Shown here: positions 18,413-25,495 of the stretch, piece by piece
Layout of the letters: every line of letters begins with the position of its first letter
How positions within the stretch are numbered: position 1 is the stretch's first letter
Origin: Bacteroidales bacterium
GTDB lineage: Bacteria; Bacteroidota; Bacteroidia; Bacteroidales; Salinivirgaceae
Reading direction: 5' to 3'
Assembly (NCBI GenBank): GCA_012519055.1
Contig: JAAYQU010000023.1
Coordinates: 62,001-126,000, forward strand
DNA: 64,000 bases
Position numbers and translations under genes: made by a program
The notes under the pieces: model-generated
Seen by the model: the letters and a program-made list of their open reading frames with translations, nothing else
Database searches by the model: none
What the model was told of the DNA's origin: nothing

Positions 18413-18952
18413 ATGCAGTTACGTCGTAGAAATTGGAGAAAAGTTATAGAAATGCCACCGATAAATGGTTTTATGCCATTTGGAGGACAAATAAAACCCC
18501 AAACCGAACCAGTCCTTTTGTTGGTTGAGGAGTATGAAGCATTGAAACTTTGCGACTATGATGGTTTAAACCACCATCAGGCAGCGGAGTTGATGAATAT
18601 TTCTCGCTCTACTTTTACAAGAATCTATATGTCAGTGCGTCAAAAATTGGCAAAAGCTTTTGTCGAAGGACGCACAATATCAATCGAGGGGGGGAAGATT
18701 TATTTTGATAGTAATTGGTATTACTGCAAATCGTGCAAATGTCAGTTTAATAATCAAAACCAAAGTGTTGAAATAACCGAATGTGCACTATGTGGCTCGA
18801 AAAATATCGAAGCACTAAAAGAGAATAGCCAATCTGATATTCAAGAGGTAACAGAATATTGTTATTGTATCAGATGTGGCCATAAAATTGCAAAAAGGCG
18901 CGGACAACTGCGTTCGCAAAATGTTTGCGCCGACTGCAACACTGAATTATAA
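18413..18952 (+). CDS. DUF134 (UPF0251) DNA-binding protein with two C-terminal zinc-ribbon-like segments
   Basis: 179 residues. The first ~95 are the DUF134 domain: basic start QLRRRNWRKVIEMPP, the conserved FMPFGG, and a sigma-70 region 4-like helix-turn-helix (DGLNHHQAAELMNISRSTFT). DUF134 proteins usually end at about 100-140 residues; this one adds two Cys pairs-of-pairs, CKSCKC...CALCGS (about 105-130) and CYCIRCGHK...CADC (about 150-176), each able to bind a metal. It starts the ORP-like cluster and is the obvious candidate for binding the two palindromes at its own promoter. Metal or redox sensing is inferred, not shown. Confidence 0.85.
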   Translation: MQLRRRNWRKVIEMPPINGFMPFGGQIKPQTEPVLLLVEEYEALKLCDYDGLNHHQAAELMNISRSTFTRIYMSVRQKLAKAFVEGRTISIEGGKIYFDSNWYYCKSCKCQFNNQNQSVEITECALCGSKNIEALKENSQSDIQEVTEYCYCIRCGHKIAKRRGQLRSQNVCADCNTEL

Positions 18953-18980
18953 ATAAAACCTATAAATATTTAAATTAACA

Positions 18981-19298
18981 ATGAAGGTAGCAATAACATC
19001 AACAGGAAACAGTTTAGAATCAAAGCTTGACCAACGTTTTGGACGTTGCGCTTATTTCGTAATTTACGATACAGAAACCAAATCAACTGAGTACTTTCCA
19101 AATCCAAACAAAGATGCTCCAGACGGAGCAGGACCAGCATCGGTACAGTTTATTGCATCTCGAAAGGTAAGCAAAGTGGTGTCTGGCGATTTTGGAATAA
19201 AGGTAAAACCTATATTGGAAAATCTTCAAATTCAAATGATAACACTTAAAGATCAAGAGAAAAATATTGGAGAGATAATAGAGATGTTAAATCATTAA
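18981..19298 (+). CDS. NifX/NifB-family Fe-Mo cofactor-binding-like protein (ORP-like), copy 1
   Basis: 105-residue single-domain protein of the dinitrogenase iron-molybdenum cofactor biosynthesis family: MKVAITSTGNSLES start, RFGRCAYFVIYD, and the KVVSGDFG glycine turn. Proteins of this family bind metal-sulfur clusters in transit; the orange protein of Desulfovibrio belongs here and carries a Mo-Cu sulfide cluster. No nif genes are present, so nitrogen fixation is not implied. Only one Cys is seen (in RFGRC). Starts 28 nt after the DUF134 gene and is followed after 2 nt, or 53 nt with the preferred start, by the small Gly/Arg-rich gene. Confidence 0.88.
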   Translation: MKVAITSTGNSLESKLDQRFGRCAYFVIYDTETKSTEYFPNPNKDAPDGAGPASVQFIASRKVSKVVSGDFGIKVKPILENLQIQMITLKDQEKNIGEIIEMLNH

Positions 19299-19351
19299 AA
19301 ATGATTAGGACAGACCAAGAATATAAATTTTTAAAGCGGAAAGGAATTATT

Positions 19352-19573
19352 ATGATGGAATTTAATAGAACAGAGCCAACGGGACGAGGTCTCGGGATGG
19401 GGCGTGGTTACCGCGGAGGTGGTATGGGCAGACAGTGTCGTTTTAGAGGTGGTTGGCAAGGAAACAATCGAAACAGAGGATTTCGATTTATGGAGCAAAC
19501 TGAACAATCAGAAGCCAACGCACAAAGAAGAAATTACGGAATGTGTAATTTTCGTATGAGGTTAAACCAATAA
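19352..19573 (+). CDS. Small Gly/Arg-rich protein (DUF5320-like)
   Basis: 73 residues from the ATG at 19352, preceded by an AAAGGAATT purine stretch that could serve as ribosome binding site. An upstream in-frame ATG at 19301 would add 17 unrelated-looking residues, so I prefer 19352. The protein opens MMEFNRTEPTGRGLGMGRGY and is rich in Gly, Arg and Met with two Cys (GRQCRF, GMCNF). Similar short Met/Gly-rich proteins (DUF5320) accompany NifX-family genes in anaerobes. A role as small partner of the cluster is inferred from position only. Confidence 0.7.
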   Translation: MMEFNRTEPTGRGLGMGRGYRGGGMGRQCRFRGGWQGNNRNRGFRFMEQTEQSEANAQRRNYGMCNFRMRLNQ

Positions 19574-19584
19574 AATATAGATAT

Positions 19585-19950
19585 ATGAACAAAAAAATTG
19601 CACTTCCTATGGAAAACGGGCTACTATGCGCCCATTTCGGACATTGCCAACAGTTTGCAATTGTTGAAGTAAACAACGGCAAAATTACAAACACACAAAT
19701 GTTAACACCTCCCGAGCATGTGCCAGGACTATACCCAAAATGGGTTGCCCAACACGGTGTTACTGATGTAATCGGTGGAGGAATGGGACAAAAAGCTATT
19801 GACCTGTTTCATCAACAAAACATCAATGTTTTTATTGGCGCACCTTTGAAACCTGCCGAAGAGTTAGTTAACGATTTTATTAACAACCGATTGCAATTAA
19901 CTGCAAATTACTGCGACCACAAGCGTGGAGGCAGTCATCAATGCGGATAA
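19585..19950 (+). CDS. NifX/NifB-family Fe-Mo cofactor-binding-like protein (ORP-like), copy 2
   Basis: 121 residues: KIALPMENGLLCAHFGHCQQFAI at the start shows the family's His/Cys-containing binding region (CAHFGHC), more metal-ligand-rich than copy 1; GVTDVIGGGMGQKAI is the glycine turn. The C-terminal tail (NYCDHKRGGSHQCG) adds two Cys and two His, a further possible metal site. It follows the small Gly/Arg-rich gene by 11 nt. A putative hairpin then separates it from the MinD-type ATPases. Confidence 0.88.
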   Translation: MNKKIALPMENGLLCAHFGHCQQFAIVEVNNGKITNTQMLTPPEHVPGLYPKWVAQHGVTDVIGGGMGQKAIDLFHQQNINVFIGAPLKPAEELVNDFINNRLQLTANYCDHKRGGSHQCG

Positions 19951-19987
19951 TAACAGCTTAAGATTGTTTCAAACTGTGACAAATTAC

Positions 19988-20040
19988 CCCCGAAAATTGC
20001 ACTATACTATGATACGGATACAAATTTCGGGGTTGTCTTT
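19988..20040 (+). terminator. Putative terminator/attenuator inside the ORP-like cluster
   Basis: Inverted repeat CCCCGAAA (19988-19995) / TTTCGGGG (20025-20032) with adjacent AT pairs, followed by TTGTCTTTTTATTTT. The loop is long. It could end part of the transcripts and set the ratio of NifX-family proteins to ATPases. Confidence 0.5.
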
Positions 20041-20092
20041 TTATTTTAGACATTGTTAGAAACACTATAACAACCTTATAATTACTTATAAT

Positions 20093-20959
20093 ATGAGAAT
20101 TGCAATAGCGAGTGGAAAGGGAGGGACAGGCAAAACATTCTTTTCAACAAATCTTTTTTATGTACTTGATAAAAAGGGACATAAAGTCACTCTTACTGAC
20201 TGTGATGCAGAAGAGCCTAATTCCAATCTGTTTTTCAACGGAAGACAAAGCAAACAAATTGATGTAACACAGATTAACCCGATTATCGACCTTGAAAAGT
20301 GCAAGTATTGTGGAAAGTGTAGTGAGTGGTGTAACTATAATGCTATTTTCTTCTTATCTGAGCAAAAAGTAATTAGCGTTCTTGACAACCTTTGTCACGG
20401 CTGTGGGGCATGTTTCGAGGCATGTAAATTTAAGGCTATTAACGAAAAAGAGGTTTCTCTCGGCAAAATTAACTTTATCGACATTAGCGAAAATTCACAA
20501 ATAATTGAATCGCGCACTAAAGTTGGAGTTTATACTCCTGTTCCGCTTATAAAACGGGCAATTAAAGAGTCGGGTAACCGCGGAATTATACTTTTCGATG
20601 CCCCGCCCGGAACTTCGTGTCCGTTTATTCATACGGTTGACAGTGCCGATTACATCATTCTAGTTACCGAACCTACACCATTTGGATTAAGCGACTTAAA
20701 ACAATCAATTGAGATATTAAAAGATTTAAACAAACATTTCGGGGTTGTAATTAATCGCGCTGATGATGATTACCGAGACATACACAACTACTTACAAGTA
20801 AATAAAATACCGTTATTGCTTGAAATACCATTCGATAGAGATATAGCAAAACAATATTCTCAGGGAGAAATTTATGCCAAAACAAACACCAATTTTGGCA
20901 ATACTCTTTATAAAACTGTAAATAAAATAATTAATGAATATGGAAATAGCAGTAATTAG
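20093..20959 (+). CDS. MinD-superfamily P-loop ATPase with inserted ferredoxin domain, copy 1
   Basis: 288 residues: deviant Walker A SGKGGTGKTFFSTN near the start, then an inserted two-cluster ferredoxin domain (CKYCGKCSEWC at about 65-75 and CHGCGACFEAC at about 102-112), then the rest of the MinD/NifH-like fold with IILFDAPPGTSC and ITEPTPFGLSD-type switch (VTEPTPFGLSDL). Two [4Fe-4S] clusters are expected. The family pairs with NifX-type proteins in ORP loci, where ATPase and cluster protein form a complex. It overlaps the next, related gene by 20-26 nt. Confidence 0.92.
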   Translation: MRIAIASGKGGTGKTFFSTNLFYVLDKKGHKVTLTDCDAEEPNSNLFFNGRQSKQIDVTQINPIIDLEKCKYCGKCSEWCNYNAIFFLSEQKVISVLDNLCHGCGACFEACKFKAINEKEVSLGKINFIDISENSQIIESRTKVGVYTPVPLIKRAIKESGNRGIILFDAPPGTSCPFIHTVDSADYIILVTEPTPFGLSDLKQSIEILKDLNKHFGVVINRADDDYRDIHNYLQVNKIPLLLEIPFDRDIAKQYSQGEIYAKTNTNFGNTLYKTVNKIINEYGNSSN

Positions 20960-21806
20960 TGGTAAAGGGGGGACAGGGAAATCGTTTGTGAGTGCAGCAT
21001 TTGCCACAATTCCTGAACGAGTTTTTTTGTCTGATTGCGATGTTGATGCAGCCAACCTGTATCTGATTTTTTCGCCCGAAATTAATTTTGAACAGATATA
21101 CATTGCAGGTCAAAAAGCCGAAATAGATTACGACAAATGCACAAACTGTGGCTACTGTGTCAATTTTTGCCGATTTGATGCCATGTCAACTAAAGAGAAC
21201 AGAGTAGTTATTAACGAAACGTTATGTGATGGGTGTTACCTTTGTGTACGCATATGTCCAGAAAATGCTATAACTATGCTCGACAACGATAAAAGCCGAA
21301 TGTACGCCGGTACTTTCAGAAATGGGCAAATGGTTTATGGACGATTGGCTCCAGGAGAAGAAAACTCTGGCAAATTGGTTAGTATGATACGCGAAAAAGC
21401 CAAAACCGAAATTATCAAGGGAAAATTTAAAATACACATTATTGATGGACCTCCGGGAATTGGCTGTGCTACAATATCATCAATTACGGGTGTTGACCGT
21501 GTTGTTATAGTTACCGAACCAACGCTCTCGGGAATACACGATTTAAAACGAACGGTGGAATTAGCATCTAAATTCGACCTAAAAACTTGGGTAATAATCA
21601 ATAAATATGACCTTAATACATCAATGTCGCACAAAATTGAAAGTTACTGCAAAGAAAACAACATCTCATTTGCCGGAAAAATTCCATTTGACAAACAAGT
21701 GGTTGAAGCTATGATGAATTGCAAAAGCATTATAGAGTACCAGCCTAAATCAAAAGTCTCAAAAATTATAACAGAGATTTTTAATAAAATACAGCATGCA
21801 AATTAG
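20934..21806 (+). CDS. MinD-superfamily P-loop ATPase with inserted ferredoxin domain, copy 2
   Basis: 290 residues, paralogue of the preceding gene: Walker A SGKGGTGKSFVSAAF, ferredoxin insert with CTNCGYCVNFC and CDGCYLCVRIC-P, then IHIIDGPPGIGCATIS and VTEPTLSGIHDLKRT. The start is ATG at 20934 or 20940 (MEIAVISGK), both overlapping the end of copy 1, which implies translational coupling and probably 1:1 production. The two are likely to act as a heterodimer, as tandem MinD-type ATPases of this class occur in pairs; that is inference. Confidence 0.92.
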   Translation: MNMEIAVISGKGGTGKSFVSAAFATIPERVFLSDCDVDAANLYLIFSPEINFEQIYIAGQKAEIDYDKCTNCGYCVNFCRFDAMSTKENRVVINETLCDGCYLCVRICPENAITMLDNDKSRMYAGTFRNGQMVYGRLAPGEENSGKLVSMIREKAKTEIIKGKFKIHIIDGPPGIGCATISSITGVDRVVIVTEPTLSGIHDLKRTVELASKFDLKTWVIINKYDLNTSMSHKIESYCKENNISFAGKIPFDKQVVEAMMNCKSIIEYQPKSKVSKIITEIFNKIQHAN

Positions 21807-21856
21807 TGGACATATAAATAACATTTTTTATTTTTAATATATCATAAAACAAAAAG

Positions 21857-22660
21857 ATGAACAATTTTAATAAAATTAAAATTCCCGACGTAAAACATAT
21901 TATAGCCGTAGCTTCAGGCAAAGGAGGTGTCGGAAAATCAACAGTATCAGTCAATTTGGCTGCTACATTAGCACGCCAAGGTTTTAAAGTAGGCATGGTC
22001 GATGCTGATATTTACGGTCCCTCAATTCCAAAAATGTTGGGTATTGAAAACGAAAAGCCTTTAGTGGAACAATCAAACGGTAAAGAGACTTTTTTCACCA
22101 TCGAAAAATATGGAATGAAAATCATATCAATAGGGTTTTTCATTAAAAAAGATCAAGGCCTTATTTGGCGCGGACCATTGGCAGCAAATGCCATTTTGCA
22201 GTTGTTTGAAAATACTCAATGGGGCGAACTTGACTATCTGATTGCCGACTTTCCACCTGGTACAGGAGATATTCAATTAACCGTTATGCAAAAGCTTAAA
22301 CTTGACGGAGTAGTAATGGTTACAACTCCACAAGAGGTTGCACTCAACGATGCTCGCAAAGCTGCATCGATGTTTGGGAACAAAGAGTTAAACGTGCCAA
22401 TTTTTGGAGTAGTTGAAAACATGTCGTGGTTTACACCAAAACCTCACCCCGAAGAAAAATATTATATTTTCGGCAAAGGTGGAGGAGAAATGCTTGCAAA
22501 AGAATTAAAAACATCCCTCTTAGCACAGATCCCTTTGGTTATAGAAGTTGGCGAAGCCGCCGAACAAGGCTTGACAATTTACGACACTTCCGATATGTCG
22601 GTTATAAAAGAATTTGAAAAAATATCTGATGTCATTGTTCTCAAAACATCAGACGTTTAA
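21857..22660 (+). CDS. Mrp/NBP35-family ATP-binding protein without cysteines
   Basis: 267 residues: Walker A SGKGGVGKSTVSVN, Walker B-like VGMVDADIYGPSIP, FPPGTGDIQLT and the ENMSWF segment of the Mrp/ApbC Fe-S carrier family. It lacks the N-terminal DUF59 (MIP18) domain of typical chromosomal Mrp (about 350-370 residues) and has no cysteine anywhere, so the CxxC that normally bridges an Fe-S cluster between two subunits is absent. Last gene of the ORP-like cluster, where an Mrp-type protein is also found in Desulfovibrio. It may be a partner ATPase rather than a cluster carrier. Confidence 0.9.
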   Translation: MNNFNKIKIPDVKHIIAVASGKGGVGKSTVSVNLAATLARQGFKVGMVDADIYGPSIPKMLGIENEKPLVEQSNGKETFFTIEKYGMKIISIGFFIKKDQGLIWRGPLAANAILQLFENTQWGELDYLIADFPPGTGDIQLTVMQKLKLDGVVMVTTPQEVALNDARKAASMFGNKELNVPIFGVVENMSWFTPKPHPEEKYYIFGKGGGEMLAKELKTSLLAQIPLVIEVGEAAEQGLTIYDTSDMSVIKEFEKISDVIVLKTSDV

Positions 22661-22663
22661 CAC

Positions 22664-22700
22664 AAAAAAACAGAGGCTGATATTTCTAACAGCCTCTGTG
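22664..22700. terminator. Terminator between the Mrp-like gene and ugd (best for the minus strand)
   Basis: Stem ACAGAGGCTG / CAGCCTCTGT (22670-22679, 22690-22699) with a 10-nt loop. A run of seven A precedes the left arm, giving a T-run for transcripts of ugd on the minus strand; on the plus strand the trailing sequence is AT-rich but not a clean T-run. Confidence 0.75.
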
Positions 22701-22735
22701 ATTGTTATATATTTTGTTTTTTAATATCTAATCTT

Positions 22736-24136
22736 TTATTTTTCGACATTGCCCTTTCCTATCGCATACACATTAAATCCAATTTTTCTCAACTCATCGT
22801 GATTTAATATATTACGGCCATCGAAAAGCGATGCAGGCTTTAACATATTATCGTATATGCGTTTCCAATCAAGGGTCTTAAACTCGTCCCACTCCGTTAC
22901 TACTGCTATTGCATGGGCATTTTTGCATGCCTTGTAAGGATCCTTATGAACATTTAATAATCTCTCATTCTCCTCTGAAGATCTCGTTCCTAAGTTATTC
23001 AAGTCGTTTTGCATTGCTTTCTCCGGAACTTTGGGATCGTAAACATGTATTTCTGCTTGCTCCTCCATTAAATGGTCAGAAACATAAATAGCGGCAGACT
23101 CACGGGTATCGTTTGTATCTTTTTTAAATGCCCAGCCAAGCATGGCAATTTTTTTCCCTGATAGCGTATTGAACAATGTTTTTATTATTTTATCTGCAAA
23201 ACGACGTTTCTGATAATCGTTCATAATTATTACCTGATTCCAATAAGCGGCAACCTCAGGTAAACCAAAGTGTTCGCATAGATAAACCAAATTTAAAATA
23301 TCCTTTTGAAAACAGCTACCTCCAAATCCTACCGAACTTTTCAAAAACTTTGGACCAATACGACTGTCTGAGCCAATTGCCTTCGCTACTTCATCAACAT
23401 CTGCATCGGTTACTTCACAAAGTGCAGAAATACTATTGATTGAAGATATTCTTTGTGCCAAAAAGGCATTCGCTGTTAATTTACTTAACTCTGACGACCA
23501 TATGTTTGTTTGTATAATTCTTTCACGTGGAACCCAACGTGCATATATTGAGGTAAGTGCTTCGATAGCTTCTAATCCTTCCGGGGTTTGGTCTCCCCCT
23601 ATCAAAACTCTGTCGGGGTTTTGCAAATCTCTTATTGCGGTACCTTCTGCCAAAAATTCCGGATTTGACAAAACCTGAAACTTAACTTTCGACGAGCTTT
23701 GCGCCAAAATTGTTTTAATTGCACTTGCAGTACGAACCGGTATTGTCGATTTTTCAACAACAATTTTATCGCTTTCTGCATATTCTGCTATTTGGCGTGC
23801 ACACAATTCCACAAACTTAAGGTCAGCTGCACGACCTTTACCAACACCGTATGTTTTTGTGGGCGTATTAACACTTATAAAAATCATTTCGGCTTCCTTA
23901 ATGCCATTAATTACATCGGTACTAAAAAACAGATTTCTACCGCGCGACTCCTTAACTACTTCGAGCAAACCCGGCTCGTAAATTGGCAGCTCATCGGTTT
24001 GCCAGTCGGCAATACGCTTTGCATTAATATCTACAACTGTTATCTTTATTTCTGGACATTTTTGTGCAATAGTAGCCATTGTTGGACCTCCAACATAACC
24101 TGCTCCTATACAGCAAATATTTTTTACTTGTTTCAT
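22736..24136 (-). CDS. ugd: UDP-glucose 6-dehydrogenase family protein
   Basis: NAD-dependent oxidation of UDP-glucose to UDP-glucuronate for surface polysaccharides. 466 residues: N-terminal Rossmann [22 protein letters not shown], catalytic Cys in [13 protein letters not shown] (about 271-283), and the C-terminal UDP-binding domain starting [19 protein letters not shown]. This longer, animal-type version of UDP-glucose dehydrogenase is found in many Bacteroidota. It is divergent from rlmN with a perfect TATCTTTG promoter box at 24160-24167. Confidence 0.92.
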   Translation of the reverse strand: MKQVKNICCIGAGYVGGPTMATIAQKCPEIKITVVDINAKRIADWQTDELPIYEPGLLEVVKESRGRNLFFSTDVINGIKEAEMIFISVNTPTKTYGVGKGRAADLKFVELCARQIAEYAESDKIVVEKSTIPVRTASAIKTILAQSSSKVKFQVLSNPEFLAEGTAIRDLQNPDRVLIGGDQTPEGLEAIEALTSIYARWVPRERIIQTNIWSSELSKLTANAFLAQRISSINSISALCEVTDADVDEVAKAIGSDSRIGPKFLKSSVGFGGSCFQKDILNLVYLCEHFGLPEVAAYWNQVIIMNDYQKRRFADKIIKTLFNTLSGKKIAMLGWAFKKDTNDTRESAAIYVSDHLMEEQAEIHVYDPKVPEKAMQNDLNNLGTRSSEENERLLNVHKDPYKACKNAHAIAVVTEWDEFKTLDWKRIYDNMLKPASLFDGRNILNHDELRKIGFNVYAIGKGNVEK

Positions 24137-24159
24137 CGTTATTTTTGATTATTTGAGCC

Positions 24160-24167
24160 CAAAGATA
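24160..24167 (-). promoter_or_regulatory. -7 box for ugd
   Basis: Minus-strand TATCTTTG, exact TAnnTTTG match, 23 nt upstream of the ugd start codon. Confidence 0.65.
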
Positions 24168-24251
24168 CTCTGTTTTTTCATAAATAGCTACACAACAAAT
24201 CAAACTGAAATTCATGCAACTCATAAAACACAACTAACAAATATATTTTTG

Positions 24252-24259
24252 TACTTTTG
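24252..24259 (+). promoter_or_regulatory. -7 box for rlmN
   Basis: TACTTTTG followed by C, 11 nt before the rlmN ATG, so the mRNA would be almost leaderless. Confidence 0.6.
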
Positions 24260-24270
24260 CAAATAAAAAC

Positions 24271-25293
24271 ATGAGTCGGCAAACAACACTTCTCGCCCTA
24301 TCTCCTGAACAAGTTCGCGGTGAAATTACAAAATTTGAAATGCCTAAATATACATCCCAACAAATTGTTGAATGGATTTACAAGAAACGCGTTTCGAATT
24401 TTGACAAAATGACAAACATCTCTGCTAATCACAGAAAAATTTTGAACAATAATTTTGTTGTCGGAACTAAAGATCCTGACATGTACCAAACATCGATTGA
24501 TGGAACAATAAAATATTTGTATAAAACATCGGAAGGATTGGGGGTTGAAGCAGTTTATATCCCCGAAGAAGATAGGACCACACTATGTGTATCATCGCAG
24601 GTGGGTTGTAAACTTGGCTGTAAATTTTGTATGACTGGTCAACAAGGATTCGATTCAAACCTTTCGGCTGCCGAAATAGTTAACCAAGTATATTCACTCC
24701 CAGAATTTCCCCAATTAACAAATATTGTGTTTATGGGAATGGGCGAACCTTTTGACAATTTAGATGAAGTATTAAAAGCTTGTAATGTTTTGACTAGCGA
24801 TTGGGGTTTTGGGTGGAGTCCAAGACGTATTACTGTCTCTACTGTTGGGATAACAAACAAACTTACACGATTTCTCGAAGAAAGTAATTGTCATTTAGCA
24901 ATTTCATTACACTCTCCTTTTGAAAATGAACGTGAGGAGTTGATGCCCGTACAGAAATCAAACAACATTAAATCAGTAATAAATATATTGCGCAAATACG
25001 ATTGGCGGGGACAACGCAGATTATCGTTCGAATACATAATGTTCGACGGAATTAATGATAGCGACAATCACATAAAAGAATTAACGAAACTTCTGAACGG
25101 GCTGTTTTGCAGAGTTAATCTTATAAGGTATCACGAAACCCCTCTACTCCCCTACAAACCTTCGCCCAGCGAAAAATTAATATATTTTAGAGATAAATTA
25201 TCGGATAACAATATTATCACTACAATCAGAAAATCACGGGGTGAAGATATTTCTGCAGCATGTGGAATGCTTTCTTACAAAACAAAAAAATAA
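24271..25293 (+). CDS. rlmN: 23S rRNA (adenine-C2)-methyltransferase RlmN
   Basis: Radical SAM enzyme that methylates A2503 of 23S rRNA and A37 of some tRNAs. 340 residues; the radical SAM cluster motif CKLGCKFC places Cys113, Cys117 and Cys120; GMGEPFDN and ISLHSP are the usual RlmN segments, and the second catalytic Cys is present near the end in ISAACGM (Cys331). The N-terminal accessory domain (QQIVEWIYKKRVSNFDKMTN) is intact. A TACTTTTG box lies just upstream. Confidence 0.96.
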   Translation: MSRQTTLLALSPEQVRGEITKFEMPKYTSQQIVEWIYKKRVSNFDKMTNISANHRKILNNNFVVGTKDPDMYQTSIDGTIKYLYKTSEGLGVEAVYIPEEDRTTLCVSSQVGCKLGCKFCMTGQQGFDSNLSAAEIVNQVYSLPEFPQLTNIVFMGMGEPFDNLDEVLKACNVLTSDWGFGWSPRRITVSTVGITNKLTRFLEESNCHLAISLHSPFENEREELMPVQKSNNIKSVINILRKYDWRGQRRLSFEYIMFDGINDSDNHIKELTKLLNGLFCRVNLIRYHETPLLPYKPSPSEKLIYFRDKLSDNNIITTIRKSRGEDISAACGMLSYKTKK

Positions 25294-25495
25294 TCCGGTG
25301 TAATTGTTTTGTTTCAAAAATCAGCCCCTGTCAAATAAAAATACTTTGCTGTACGATAAAACTTTGCTCACACAATACCTTATTTTGATCAAAAAATATA
25401 GTATGTTAGCCAAAATTTATTAAAAATTATTCTGTTTATTTTGTTAAAATCTTATTTTTAACGTCTGATTTACGTAACATAACACCTAAATACGT

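Noticed and set aside
19301-19351. Earlier start for the small Gly/Arg-rich gene
   Set aside because: The 17 extra residues look unrelated, and the purine-rich site sits before 19352.
18981-19950. Nitrogen-fixation function for the NifX-family genes
   Set aside because: No nifHDK, nifB or nifEN in the window; gene company matches ORP-type loci instead.
23699-24148. 149-codon plus-strand open frame inside ugd
   Set aside because: Cys/Asn/Tyr-rich composition typical of an antisense shadow; ugd on the other strand is unmistakable.
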